Source: Erysipelotrichaceae bacterium (lineage in GTDB: Bacteria; Bacillota_I; Bacilli_A; Erysipelotrichales; Erysipelotrichaceae). From it: 45,607 nt of DNA. This document shows, piece after piece, positions 1 to 8,541 of the stretch (position 1 is its first letter; the number at the start of each line of letters is the position of its first letter). The stretch spans positions 1-45,607 of the forward strand of contig JAIKXJ010000018.1 in NCBI GenBank assembly GCA_024684175.1. Reading direction: 5' to 3'. The position numbers and the translations under genes were made by a program. The notes under the pieces are model-generated. The model made no database searches, was not told the origin of the DNA, and was given only the letters and a program-made list of their open reading frames with translations.

Positions 1-2
1 AC

Positions 3-104
3 TTCTTCAACAACACGATCCAGCCTTGGATGCTGGTCTACGGCGGCCAGGACTTCTCGCTGTTCGGTATCATCGAAGGCCTGATCGCAAAGATCCTTGC
101 ATAA
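3..104 (+). CDS. C-terminal fragment of an unidentified, probably membrane protein
   Basis: An open frame runs in from the left edge and ends with TAA at 102-104, giving about 33 residues that begin FFNNTIQPWML and end GLIAKILA. Aromatic and aliphatic residues dominate, which fits the end of a membrane or membrane-associated protein. A strong terminator follows 21 bases later, supporting this as a real gene end. I do not recognise the family from so short a tail. Confidence 0.5.
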   Translation, partial: FFNNTIQPWMLVYGGQDFSLFGIIEGLIAKILA

Positions 105-125
105 GGTCTTTCGTAAGACATCATG

Positions 126-160
126 AAAAATGCTCCGGTAAATTACCGGAGCATTTTTTT
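126..160. terminator. Bidirectional intrinsic terminator
   Basis: A perfect inverted repeat (AATGCTCCGGTA / TACCGGAGCATT, loop AAT) is flanked by an A-run on the left and a T-run on the right. It can therefore end both the rightward partial gene and the leftward DUF1508 gene. Confidence 0.9.
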
Positions 161-178
161 GTTTGTTTTTATCCCTGC

Positions 179-562
179 TTATTTTTTGGCGGGAGCTTTC
201 TTTTCGATCTCTGCTTCTGCGTTCTTCTTGACGGACTTGATGCCGTTCTTGCAGGATGACAGAGAATTGTAGCCTTCGGATCTGCCGATGGATTTTGCGT
301 TAGCGGCAATGAGCCTGAAATAGTACTTTTCGTCTTTGCCCTGGTAGATCTCGAATTTCGGATTCTTGGCAGGAACGACTTCTTTGGCAGTGAGGTCTAC
401 GACCGGTGCTTCCGGTGCATTCTTGGCGACGCTTCGGATGCCTTTGACTGCGCCTTTTCTGGCGGCATACATCTGAGATGTCAGGATCGGTTCGCCATTG
501 CCGGCGACAAGGTTGAAATGATACTTGCCGGACGGGCTCAGCGTGATAACATACTTGCTCAT
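179..562 (-). CDS. YegP/DUF1508 tandem-repeat protein
   Basis: 127 residues with two copies of the small DUF1508 (YegP-like) module. The first, near residues 1-48, has the pattern KYHFNL..NGEPI..S..Y. The second, near 63-113, has KYYFRL.AAN...I..SEGY. A Lys/Ala-rich tail follows. Members are small soluble proteins of unsettled function, often annotated as stress-linked. The start is fixed by AGGAGG 6-7 nt upstream (569-574). The gene converges on the partial CDS and shares its terminator. Family assignment is good; function is not known. Confidence 0.85.
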   Translation of the reverse strand: MSKYVITLSPSGKYHFNLVAGNGEPILTSQMYAARKGAVKGIRSVAKNAPEAPVVDLTAKEVVPAKNPKFEIYQGKDEKYYFRLIAANAKSIGRSEGYNSLSSCKNGIKSVKKNAEAEIEKKAPAKK

Positions 563-784
563 ACTTTTCCTCCTATTTTTATTATTATGAATAAAGCTTT
601 TTCTAATTTTATTTTAGAATGTGAAGTGGTCTTTTTTCAAGTTCCCAGGGGTATCTTTTGGTCCGGGATCGGTACCTTTTGACAAAGAAGAACAGAAAAC
701 GAAGGAGTACCGGATCTACTTATTTCAAAAGCGGCAGAGATGTAAGAGTCAGAGCATCTTTTCTATAACATTTTTGAAATTTCG

Positions 785-800
785 TATAGAATGGTAATGT
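785..800 (+). promoter_or_regulatory. -10 element immediately before mnmE, possible leaderless start
   Basis: TATAGAAT at 785-792 lies 8 nt before the mnmE ATG (801). No Shine-Dalgarno sequence is present. The -35 region is poor (TATAAC at 764-769). A transcript from here would have 0-3 leader bases. Confidence 0.45.
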
Positions 801-2111
801 ATGTTGAATGATACGATCTGTGCGATCTCCACAGCTTTGAAAGACGGAGCGATCTCCATCGTCAGGATGTCCGGCGACGAGTCTTTTGATATCATCCGGA
901 AGATCTCGGATGTGAAAAAGATCACCGCGAACACCATCGTCTATTCCCACATCAGGGATGAGGGGAAGATCATCGACGAAGTCCTGATCTCCTTTTTTGC
1001 TGCAGGGAGATCGTATACGAAAGAGGATATGGTCGAGATCAACTGCCACGGCGGCGTCTATGTCACCAGACTCATCCTCAATCTGCTTTTAAAGAACGGC
1101 TGCCGTCTGGCGGAACCGGGGGAATTCACCAAGCGGGCTTACCTCAACGGCAGGATCGACCTGGCGGAAGCGGATTCGATCAACGATCTGATCAAGGCTC
1201 AAAGCATGCTGCAGGCCAAGTCGGCGATCCGCGGAATGAACGGTTCGGTCCAGCATCTGATCGATCCGCTGATGGCGGAGATGAAAGACGTCATCGCGAT
1301 GATCGAGGTCAATATCGATTATCCGGAATACGAAGACGAAACGGAGATGACCGATGAAGTCTTGCGTCCTTACGTTGAAAAATGGATAGCGCAGTGTGAA
1401 GAGATGATCGACAAGGCGGAGCGTTTCCGTCTGATCAAAGACGGTCTGAATACCGTCATCATCGGCAAGCCCAACGTCGGCAAGTCTTCCTTGCTGAATG
1501 CGCTGCTGCAGAAAGAGAAAGCCATCGTCACCGATATTGCAGGTACCACAAGAGATCTTGTTGAGGGTAAAGTGAGTCTGAAGAACGTCACTTTGAACCT
1601 GATCGATACGGCGGGGATCCGCGATACGAAAGAAGAGATCGAGAAGATCGGTATCGAAAAGACGTTCCGGGCACTGGAAGAGGCCGACCTCATCTTACTG
1701 GTCGTCGATGCGTCGGACATCGATGAAGAAGATGAAGCGCTGATGAAGAAGTACGAAGGGGAGAATACGGTCATCGTCTACAACAAGTCTGATCTTGTGA
1801 AGAAGGGCGAGATCTCGATCAGCGCCAGAGATCACGACATCGCTTCCCTGACTGACCATCTCAATGAGCGTTACAAGGAAGACATCGATCTGGCGGATGA
1901 AGACATCCTCAACAACGAGCGGCAGATCGCTTTCATGAAGATGTGCTATGAAGAATTGAAGACGGCTCATGACCACCTGGGTTACGTCACGACCGATGTC
2001 ATCGTGACCGATCTTGACGCCGCTTACCATGACTTATGTCAGATCTTGGGAAAGGAATATCAGGAGGATCTGATCGATCATATGTTCAGAAACTTCTGTC
2101 TGGGAAAATGA
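801..2111 (+). CDS. mnmE: tRNA modification GTPase MnmE (TrmE)
   Basis: 436 residues. With MnmG it makes the 5-carboxymethylaminomethyl (or taurine/methylaminomethyl) group on U34 of tRNAs. The N-terminal tetrahydrofolate-binding domain opens with the family pattern NDTICAIST and includes the YTKEDMVEINCHGG segment. The Ras-like G domain has a P-loop GKPNVGKSS near residue 222, DTAG near 268 and NKSD. The protein ends FCLGK, the C-x-G-K motif needed for modification. It is full length. The stop overlaps the tatD start (ATGATGA). No SD is visible, and a -10 box sits right before the start. Confidence 0.97.
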   Translation: MLNDTICAISTALKDGAISIVRMSGDESFDIIRKISDVKKITANTIVYSHIRDEGKIIDEVLISFFAAGRSYTKEDMVEINCHGGVYVTRLILNLLLKNGCRLAEPGEFTKRAYLNGRIDLAEADSINDLIKAQSMLQAKSAIRGMNGSVQHLIDPLMAEMKDVIAMIEVNIDYPEYEDETEMTDEVLRPYVEKWIAQCEEMIDKAERFRLIKDGLNTVIIGKPNVGKSSLLNALLQKEKAIVTDIAGTTRDLVEGKVSLKNVTLNLIDTAGIRDTKEEIEKIGIEKTFRALEEADLILLVVDASDIDEEDEALMKKYEGENTVIVYNKSDLVKKGEISISARDHDIASLTDHLNERYKEDIDLADEDILNNERQIAFMKMCYEELKTAHDHLGYVTTDVIVTDLDAAYHDLCQILGKEYQEDLIDHMFRNFCLGK

Positions 2112-2869
2112 TGAACTGGCTGGATTCACATTGTCATATCAATGACGCCGCCTTCAGGGAAGACCTTGATGCGGTATTGGAGCGCATGGCGGAAAACGGC
2201 GTAACGAAGGCGATGATCATCTCTTCCTATATCGATGATTATGAATTCGCCAAGACGATCGCTCACGAAAAGATCGCTTTCAAGCGTTCCTTGGGCATCT
2301 ATCCTGGAGACGCCGATGATACCGATGAAGCGCTGTTTGAACGTTTCGCTTCGCTTTTTGAGGAGGATGCGTGCTGTGCGATCGGTGAGATCGGTCTGGA
2401 TTACCACTGGAACAAAGAGAATAAAGAAAAGCAGAAAGAGATCTTTTATCGGCAAGTCAGACTGGCGCAGAAACTTGACAAGCCGGTCATCATCCACAGC
2501 CGGGATGCCATCGAGGATACTTATGAGATCTTGAGAAGCTGTCCGGTGAAAGGGGTCATGCACTGCTATTCCGACGATGCGCAATGGGCGAAGAAATTCC
2601 TTGAACTGGGTTTTTATATCTCGATCGCCGGTCCGGTGACCTGGAAGAAGGCACAGAAGGAACTTGAAGTGATCCGTGCCGTGCCTGTCGACAGGCTTCT
2701 GATCGAGACGGACTGTCCTTATCTTGCACCGTCGCCGATGCGCGGCAAACGCAACGAACCTTCCTTCGTCGTCTACACCGGCAAAAAGATCGCCGAAGAA
2801 CTTGGCATCGGGGAAGAGGAATTCAAAAGACAGCTGAATGAAAATTATCATTCGCTGTTTACGCTATAA
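2108..2869 (+). CDS. tatD: TatD family metal-dependent DNase/hydrolase
   Basis: 253 residues from the ATG overlapping the mnmE stop; starting 3 nt later (2111) is equally possible. A longer in-frame start inside mnmE would add a non-homologous tail and is rejected. The N-terminal LDSHCHIND carries the first metal ligands. EIGLDYHW supplies the Glu, IHSRDA and MHCYS further His ligands, and ETDCPYLAPSP the catalytic Asp. These are all hallmarks of the TatD TIM-barrel amidohydrolase group, which acts on DNA 3' ends. Translational coupling to mnmE is likely. Confidence 0.95.
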   Translation: MMNWLDSHCHINDAAFREDLDAVLERMAENGVTKAMIISSYIDDYEFAKTIAHEKIAFKRSLGIYPGDADDTDEALFERFASLFEEDACCAIGEIGLDYHWNKENKEKQKEIFYRQVRLAQKLDKPVIIHSRDAIEDTYEILRSCPVKGVMHCYSDDAQWAKKFLELGFYISIAGPVTWKKAQKELEVIRAVPVDRLLIETDCPYLAPSPMRGKRNEPSFVVYTGKKIAEELGIGEEEFKRQLNENYHSLFTL

Positions 2870-2870
2870 T
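2865..2870 (+). promoter_or_regulatory. Candidate -10 box for the pth-mfd operon
   Basis: TATAAT overlaps the tatD stop codon. The -35 region is weak. A start near 2877 would give a short leader containing the SD AGGAGA before ATG 2898, so this would be a conventional leadered promoter. Confidence 0.4.
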
Positions 2871-2897
2871 AGTGAATAGATCAGGAGAATCAACAAG

Positions 2898-3698
2898 ATG
2901 GAAATTATATTTTTTGCAGCAATGTTCTGTCTGCTGGTGTATGTGATGTACCGCAATGTGACATTGATCGCCCGCTACAGACACAATAAGGAATATATCG
3001 AATGTTATAAAGAGCTTTTGGCGGAGACCGATACTGCGTACGAGCGTATCTGCAGCTATATCGAAAATGAAAAAGAAGAAGAGTTCCGAAACAAGGGCCG
3101 CGTCCTGAAACTTTACGAAGAGATGAAGAGAGGAGAAGATACCTCCGGCACCTTGAACGATCTCGACCTCAAGGGGATCTTTTTCAGGAACGGGAAGTAT
3201 TCCCGAGCACTGGCAGCGACGAATACGGATGTTTTCGTCTGGCTTTATCTGGATATGGCCAAGGCGAGGAGACTTTCCAAGTTCGATGTTCTGGATGCTT
3301 TGAAGGAAAAGTTCGATGCGATCCCGGAGATGGAGAACCGCGTCGAATATCAGCTGCTCAAGGCGATCTACAACGCACTCTGCGAAAAGGAAGATGCCGG
3401 CGTGGAAGTTTTGTCTTCGATGCTGGACGGCAGCTTTGCCAAATACGAATATGAAAAGAATCTGATCGGTCTGTTCAAGAGGTTCGCTTCTTCGACACTG
3501 GCGTATTCCGGTGAACCGATGGAAGATTACTACAAGGAAGACTTGCATTCTTTTGCCGGAACGCAGATCGGCAAGACCTATATGAGAGATCTCGAGATCC
3601 TGGAAAAGTATCCGCCGAGAACGCCGAAGGAAGAAGAACAGGAAGAAGTCAAAGAAGAAGTTTCGCAAGAAGAAACCAAGGAAGAAGACAAGGACTGA
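2898..3698 (+). CDS. Unknown membrane-anchored protein upstream of pth
   Basis: 266 residues. One N-terminal hydrophobic segment (about 2-22, FFAAMFCLLVYVMY) is followed by a basic stretch, a helical body and a Glu/Lys-rich tail (about 235-266) of repeated EE..EE..K. The topology suggests an N-terminal anchor with a cytoplasmic helical domain. I recognise no catalytic motif. An SD (AGGAGA) precedes the ATG. The stop overlaps the pth start (ATGA at 3698), so it is probably co-translated with pth and mfd. No function is proposed. Confidence 0.8.
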   Translation: MEIIFFAAMFCLLVYVMYRNVTLIARYRHNKEYIECYKELLAETDTAYERICSYIENEKEEEFRNKGRVLKLYEEMKRGEDTSGTLNDLDLKGIFFRNGKYSRALAATNTDVFVWLYLDMAKARRLSKFDVLDALKEKFDAIPEMENRVEYQLLKAIYNALCEKEDAGVEVLSSMLDGSFAKYEYEKNLIGLFKRFASSTLAYSGEPMEDYYKEDLHSFAGTQIGKTYMRDLEILEKYPPRTPKEEEQEEVKEEVSQEETKEEDKD

Positions 3699-4255
3699 TG
3701 AAGCTGATCGTCGGTCTGGGAAATCCGGGGAGCGAATATGAAAAAACTCGTCATAACGCGGGTTTTTTACTGATCGACCGTCTCTGTGAAAAACTGCCTC
3801 TTGAACTTGACAAGTCCAAGTGCAGGGCAAGATACGGGATCTTCCGCTATAAGGGAGAGCGGATCATCGTCGCCAAGCCGCAGACGTATATGAACCTGTC
3901 GGGAGAAGCCGTCGTTTCTTTGATGCATTTTTACGGCATCGATGTCAGCGATCTGATCGTCGTCCATGACGATCTGGATCTGCCGGTAGGGAAGCTGCGC
4001 TTGCGAAGACAGGGGTCCAGCGGCGGACAGAAGGGCATGGGCAACATCATTCAATTGCTCGGTACCTCAAAGATCGACCGCATCCGTATCGGCATTTCCA
4101 ACGACAAGAAGATCGATACGAAGGATTATGTCCTTTCTTCGTTTTCCAAGGAAGATGAAAAGATCCTCGATGAGGTCTTTGATAAAGGAGCAGAAGCTTT
4201 GATCTATGCCTTTGACCATGATTTCGATCTGGTCATGTCGAAATATAACGGATGA
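3698..4255 (+). CDS. pth: Peptidyl-tRNA hydrolase
   Basis: 185 residues. Pth cleaves the ester bond of peptidyl-tRNAs released from ribosomes. The N-terminus has GLGNPGSEYEKTRHNAGF with the catalytic His. TYMNLSGEAV carries the conserved Asn, VHDDLDLP the conserved Asp, and SGGQKGMGNI the substrate loop. Length is normal. It overlaps by 4 nt both the gene before it and mfd after it, an arrangement like the Bacillus pth-mfd pair. Confidence 0.97.
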   Translation: MKLIVGLGNPGSEYEKTRHNAGFLLIDRLCEKLPLELDKSKCRARYGIFRYKGERIIVAKPQTYMNLSGEAVVSLMHFYGIDVSDLIVVHDDLDLPVGKLRLRRQGSSGGQKGMGNIIQLLGTSKIDRIRIGISNDKKIDTKDYVLSSFSKEDEKILDEVFDKGAEALIYAFDHDFDLVMSKYNG

Positions 4256-7200
4256 AGTTTTTGGATCTATTAGAAAGAATCGGACCCGTACTGAATGAGA
4301 GCTCTCATTCCTTTTTAAGTTATAATTCACTGACGGAAGAAGCGATCAAGATCGTCCTGCGGGCGAAGGAAAGCAGGCGTCCTTTGATCGTGGTCAAGGA
4401 GAATGCCTATCTTGCCCATCGGCTGAAAGACATCCTGGTCTCGTATTTCGATGAAGATGAACTGGTGTCTTACCTGCCGGAAGAATCGCTGCGGGCGGAA
4501 GAGATCGCCTCCTCGTTTGAGAACCGGGCAGCCAGGCTCAACGCTTTGTACAAGATGATCAGCAGCGAAACGCTCAAGGTCATCCTGGTCAGCCCGTACG
4601 GTCTGATACGTCACCTTCCTTCAAAAGAGGAACTGTCGGAAAATGTCATCAAGGTCCGTAAGGACGATGTTCTGAACAAAGAGGAACTGATCGAAAAGCT
4701 GATCTGTCTGGGTTATGAAAAGACCAGTCACGTCGAGACGCCGATGACCTTCGCTTCGCGAGGTTTCATCGTCGATGTCTTTTCGGTCAATTACGACAAG
4801 CCGGTCAGGATCGAGTTTTTCGATGATGTCATCGATTCGATCCGTTTTTTTGACAACGATTCGCAAAGGACACTTGAGAAGGTCGATGAGGCAAAGATCA
4901 TCTTTGCCAAAGATGTCTTCTTTTCGCCGGAGGAAAAAGACTGGCTCAGACAGAATGTCAAGGCGGAAAGCGGGGCGATGGAGCTCGATCTGGAATGTAT
5001 TTATTCCGATGCCTACCGGCAGTCGCAGTATTTCTACTACTGCTATTTTTCCAAGTCTCATCTGATCGATTATTTCGATGATCCGCTGGTCTATCTTTCC
5101 GATAAGGAAAAGATCGATTCGCATCTGGAACTGCTGACCAATGAGACGGTCAGTTACATCCAGGAGATGTATGAGGAAAAGAGGCTTCCGCTTCGTTTCT
5201 ACGTCTTTGCGGAATTCTCCAGGCAGATCGCCCGCTGTGATCTTCTTTACGGCAAGCCGTTCTCCGATATCCCGAAGATCGCGGAGATCGACTTCCCGTA
5301 CGGGACCATCGATTACATCGCCAATGTCTTAAGAAACGAGAAGAGTGCTTATAAGCTGGTCGTTCTGGATGAGAAGCATTTTGAAGAACTGGTCAATTCT
5401 CTGATCCGACTCGATATCCCGTATGTCATCGCCGGCGCCGATCTCAAACAGGGAATCAACCTTTCTTACGGAGATCTCTACGGCGGTTTCACGGTCGAAG
5501 ACCTCGATCTTTCTGTCTACACGATCCGCGAGCTGTTCAGGAAGGCGCCGCATCACGGCCGTTTTGCCAGCCGCTATGCGGAAGCCAGGACGCTGAACTC
5601 TTACGAAGAACTCAAACCGGGCGACTATGTCGTCCATGATCAATACGGTATCGGCCAGTATGTGGCGATCGAATCGCGGATGATCAACGGAATCAAGTGC
5701 GATTATCTCAAGATCATCTATAAGGGCAATGATGAACTTCTGGTCCCGCTGTCGCAGTTTTCGCTGGTGCGCAAATACGTTTCCAAAGAAGGTGTCGTCC
5801 CGAAACTGCATAAGCTCGGTTCCAAGGAGTGGGTCCAGACCAAGCAGCGGGTGGAAGAGAGCGTCAACGATATCGCCGGCAAGCTGATCGAACTGTATGC
5901 CCTCAGAGATACCAACATCGGTTTTGCCTTCTCCAAGGATACGCCGATGCAGAAGGAATTCGAGGATACCTTTGAATATGAATTGACCGATGATCAGATC
6001 ACGGCGATCGAAGAGGTCAAGGCCGATATGGAAAAACCCAAGCCGATGGACCGTCTTTTGTGCGGCGATGTCGGTTTCGGCAAGACCGAGGTCGCCATAC
6101 GCGCCGCCTTCAAAGCCGTCAACGACGACAAACAGGTCGCTTATCTGTGTCCGACGACCGTCTTGTCTTTTCAGCACTTCGATACGTTCAAAAAGCGTTT
6201 CGAGGATTTCCCCGTCCGGGTGGAACTGCTCAACCGCTACATACCGGAAGACAGACAGAGGGCGATCCTGAAAGATCTCAAAGAAGGCAAGGTCGATATC
6301 CTGATCGGCACGCACCGTATCCTGTCCAAGGATATCGGCTACAAGGATCTGGGTCTGTTGATCATCGATGAGGAACAGCGTTTCGGCGTCGAGCACAAGG
6401 AAAAGATCAAACAGATGAAGAATTCCATCGACGTCCTTTCCTTATCGGCAACGCCGATCCCCAGGACTTTGCAGATGTCGCTGGTCGGACTGCGCGGTCT
6501 TTCGACTTTGGATACGCCGCCCAGCAACCGCTATCCGGTGCAGACTTATGTCGTCCACAAGAACGAGAACCTGGTCCAGGAAGTCATCATGCGCGAACTG
6601 GAGCGTAACGGTCAGGTCTTCTATCTGTTCAACAACGTCGATCTGATCTATTCTCTTGCCCGAAAGCTGGAAAAAGCCCTTCCTTATGCAAGGGTCGGCG
6701 TGGCACACGGACAGATGGACAGGAAACAGATCGAAGACATCATGTACCGCTTCTATTCCGGGGAGATCAATGTCCTGATCTGCACGACGATCATCGAAAC
6801 AGGTCTCGATATCCCGAACGCCAACACGATCATCGTCGATAATGCGCAGAACTTCGGTCTCTCGCAGCTCTACCAGATCAAGGGAAGAGTCGGCCGTTCG
6901 GACCGTATCGCTTACGCCTATCTGATGATCCCTGAAAAGAAACAGCTGAGCGAGAATTCTGCCAAGCGTCTCGATGCGATCAAGGAATTCACGTCGCTCG
7001 GTTCCGGATACAAGATCGCGATGCGCGACCTGACGATCCGCGGTGCCGGTGATCTGCTCGGTGAGAAGCAGTCCGGTTTCATCGACAATGTCGGTCTCGA
7101 CTTATATCTGGCGATGCTGAATAAGGCGATCCTGAAAGCCAAGGGCGAGGAAGTGGCGGAAGAAGAGGTCAAGGTCAACGTCAACATCCCGATCTCAAGT

Positions 7201-7620
7201 TATATTCCGGAGAGTTTTTCCGACAACGATTATGACAAACTGGCTTTATATCATGAGCTCTATGATATCGGGACCAAGGAGGAGCTCTTCGATTACTATC
7301 TGAAGATCACCGACGAATACGGCAAACTGCCCAAGGAGGTGGAAGCTCTCTTCGACAAGAAGAAGCTCGAACTGCTTTATAACCTGAATCTGATCGACAA
7401 AGTGTCCAATTACAAGGGCAAGTTCACGATCATCCTGTCAAAGGACTATTCCGACCGGATCGACGGGCTCAAACTCTTCGAGTATGTCAATACGCTTTCC
7501 CGGGACATAGAGATCACCTACAAGAGCAGCAAGCTGGCGATCACTTTGGACAATCAGAAGGAAAATATCGCGAAGATGTTGAAACTGGTCGATAATTTGG
7601 ATAAACTGGAGAAACGATGA
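4252..7620 (+). CDS. mfd: Transcription-repair coupling factor Mfd
   Basis: 1122 residues. Mfd displaces RNA polymerase stalled at lesions and recruits UvrA. The order is: a UvrB-like N-terminal half, a CarD-like RNA-polymerase interaction domain (GDYVVHDQYGIGQY, near residue 460), then a RecG-like translocase with Walker A GDVGFGKTE near 605, DEEQ box IIDEEQRFGVEH, SATPIPRT and a GRVGRSDR helicase motif. The C-terminal TRCF domain follows. Length is slightly below the usual 1150-1180. It overlaps pth (ATGA) and rqcP (ATGA). Confidence 0.98.
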   Translation: MKFLDLLERIGPVLNESSHSFLSYNSLTEEAIKIVLRAKESRRPLIVVKENAYLAHRLKDILVSYFDEDELVSYLPEESLRAEEIASSFENRAARLNALYKMISSETLKVILVSPYGLIRHLPSKEELSENVIKVRKDDVLNKEELIEKLICLGYEKTSHVETPMTFASRGFIVDVFSVNYDKPVRIEFFDDVIDSIRFFDNDSQRTLEKVDEAKIIFAKDVFFSPEEKDWLRQNVKAESGAMELDLECIYSDAYRQSQYFYYCYFSKSHLIDYFDDPLVYLSDKEKIDSHLELLTNETVSYIQEMYEEKRLPLRFYVFAEFSRQIARCDLLYGKPFSDIPKIAEIDFPYGTIDYIANVLRNEKSAYKLVVLDEKHFEELVNSLIRLDIPYVIAGADLKQGINLSYGDLYGGFTVEDLDLSVYTIRELFRKAPHHGRFASRYAEARTLNSYEELKPGDYVVHDQYGIGQYVAIESRMINGIKCDYLKIIYKGNDELLVPLSQFSLVRKYVSKEGVVPKLHKLGSKEWVQTKQRVEESVNDIAGKLIELYALRDTNIGFAFSKDTPMQKEFEDTFEYELTDDQITAIEEVKADMEKPKPMDRLLCGDVGFGKTEVAIRAAFKAVNDDKQVAYLCPTTVLSFQHFDTFKKRFEDFPVRVELLNRYIPEDRQRAILKDLKEGKVDILIGTHRILSKDIGYKDLGLLIIDEEQRFGVEHKEKIKQMKNSIDVLSLSATPIPRTLQMSLVGLRGLSTLDTPPSNRYPVQTYVVHKNENLVQEVIMRELERNGQVFYLFNNVDLIYSLARKLEKALPYARVGVAHGQMDRKQIEDIMYRFYSGEINVLICTTIIETGLDIPNANTIIVDNAQNFGLSQLYQIKGRVGRSDRIAYAYLMIPEKKQLSENSAKRLDAIKEFTSLGSGYKIAMRDLTIRGAGDLLGEKQSGFIDNVGLDLYLAMLNKAILKAKGEEVAEEEVKVNVNIPISSYIPESFSDNDYDKLALYHELYDIGTKEELFDYYLKITDEYGKLPKEVEALFDKKKLELLYNLNLIDKVSNYKGKFTIILSKDYSDRIDGLKLFEYVNTLSRDIEITYKSSKLAITLDNQKENIAKMLKLVDNLDKLEKR

Positions 7621-7913
7621 GGATCGATAAATATCTGAAAGTTGCGAGGATCCTGAAACGCAGAGAGATCGGAAAACAGCTGGCACTCAATGAGCGTCTT
7701 TTCATCAACGGCAAGGCAGCCAAACCTTCTTCGGAAGTCAAGGCCGGCGATGAGATCCGGATCGTTTTCGGTCACCGGCAGATCCTGCTGAGAGTTTTGG
7801 AAGTGCGGGATTCCGCGTCCAAGGAACAGGCATTCTCCATGTACGAGGTACTGGAGGAGATCAAGGAAGCTTACCAGATGAAAGCACAGTCTGAGCAAGA
7901 TTCTATTGAATGA
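7617..7913 (+). CDS. rqcP: S4-domain RNA-binding protein RqcP (YabO-like)
   Basis: 98 residues. An S4 domain fills the first 60 (RIDKYLKVARILKRREIGKQ...LFINGKAAKPSSEVKAGDEI). In Bacillus the orthologue binds stalled 50S-tRNA-nascent chain complexes and drives alanine tailing with RqcH. The position between mfd and divIC matches the Bacillus yabO neighbourhood, which favours RqcP over the heat-shock protein HslR. The start overlaps the mfd stop by 4 nt. Confidence 0.88.
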   Translation: MRIDKYLKVARILKRREIGKQLALNERLFINGKAAKPSSEVKAGDEIRIVFGHRQILLRVLEVRDSASKEQAFSMYEVLEEIKEAYQMKAQSEQDSIE

Positions 7914-7923
7914 ATAAATGTAG

Positions 7924-7935
7924 TATAATAACGGT
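7924..7935 (+). promoter_or_regulatory. -10 TATAAT 6 nt before divIC ATG
   Basis: A perfect TATAAT (7924-7929) is followed by six bases and then ATG at 7936. That places the expected +1 on the start codon. No SD is present. The -35 region is weak (TTCTAT, 17-nt spacer). Confidence 0.6.
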
Positions 7936-8238
7936 ATGGCTAAAAAAGGCAAAAAGAAAAAGAATTCCATCATTTCCAAGCTCGTCTCGATCGTTTTGAT
8001 CGTGGCGGCGATCGCCATCCTTTCGGGCGTCCTGGAAAAGATCTACAATATGTTCACCCTGCAGCAGCAGGCCAAAGTCGTGGAAGCCGAACTGGAAGCT
8101 CTCAGAGAGGAGAATGCCTCTTTGACCTCGACCAAGGAAAAGCTCGAAGATCCCGACTATGTCCAGACCTATGCCAGAGGAGAATACATGTTCTCCAAGG
8201 GCGACGAGAAGGTCTTCTATCTGCCGGGAAATGATTAA
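7936..8238 (+). CDS. divIC: Septum formation initiator, DivIC/FtsB family
   Basis: 100 residues. A Lys-rich cytoplasmic N-terminus (AKKGKKKKN) leads to one membrane segment (about 13-33). A coiled coil follows (about 40-75, VVEAELEALREENASL), then the family C-terminal motif DPDYVQTYARGEYMFSKGDE. The protein belongs to the FtsL-DivIC-DivIB division complex. It is the last gene before a strong terminator and appears to have its own leaderless promoter. Confidence 0.92.
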   Translation: MAKKGKKKKNSIISKLVSIVLIVAAIAILSGVLEKIYNMFTLQQQAKVVEAELEALREENASLTSTKEKLEDPDYVQTYARGEYMFSKGDEKVFYLPGND

Positions 8239-8264
8239 GCAGATATTCCCGATCTGAAGAAGAG

Positions 8265-8290
8265 AATGCGGAGAGTTCCGCATTTTTTTT
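8265..8290 (+). terminator. Intrinsic terminator after divIC
   Basis: Stem AATGCGGA/TCCGCATT with a 4-nt loop is followed by eight T residues. Confidence 0.9.
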
Positions 8291-8337
8291 ATTAGGAATC
8301 GGCACCTTTTCTTTCAAATAATGATATGGAGGTGCTT

Positions 8338-8541
8338 ATGTTGATAGCTAGTGCAACACAAATGAAAAACGGTTTCGGCAGATATCTGGATCTCGCCCTT
8401 CGTAACGGCGAAGTCTATGTCGAGCGCCACGGTGCCATCGTTGCCAAACTGATGGCGGTCGAGCGGTCGAAGACTTATATATCGGATGAATTGAAAGTGT
8501 ATAAGAAAGATGAAAGTGCTGTTCGCCGATACTGTGCTTGA
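8338..8541 (+). CDS. Phd/YefM-family antitoxin
   Basis: 67 residues from the ATG 6 nt after the SD GGAGGTG; an in-frame ATG further upstream at 8326 overlaps the SD and is rejected. The pattern SATQMKNGFGRYLDLALRNGEVYVERHGAIVAKLM is the Phd/YefM fold: a short helix, then 'V.V.R.G..VA.L'. The C-terminal tail (about 45-67) would be the toxin-binding part. The 3' end overlaps the next gene by 32 nt in another frame, a coupling common in type II toxin-antitoxin pairs. Confidence 0.82.
   Translation: MLIASATQMKNGFGRYLDLALRNGEVYVERHGAIVAKLMAVERSKTYISDELKVYKKDESAVRRYCA

Noticed and set aside
560..800. A hidden gene or RNA in the gap before mnmE
   Set aside because: No frame with SD and no stable hairpin with conserved features was seen. 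There is a TTGACA at 679-684, but no -10 at proper spacing follows.
2036..2107. Upstream in-frame extension of tatD within mnmE
   Set aside because: The extra 24 residues do not belong to the TatD fold, and the start at 2108 gives the normal N-terminus LDSHCHI.
665..8315. Similar strings GGGATCGGTACCTTTT (about 665-680) and GGAATCGGCACCTTTT (8295-8310) in two intergenic regions
   Set aside because: Two mismatches in about 16 bases is near what chance allows over the total intergenic length, and the possible third site near 16466 matches only in part. A genome-wide motif count would be needed.
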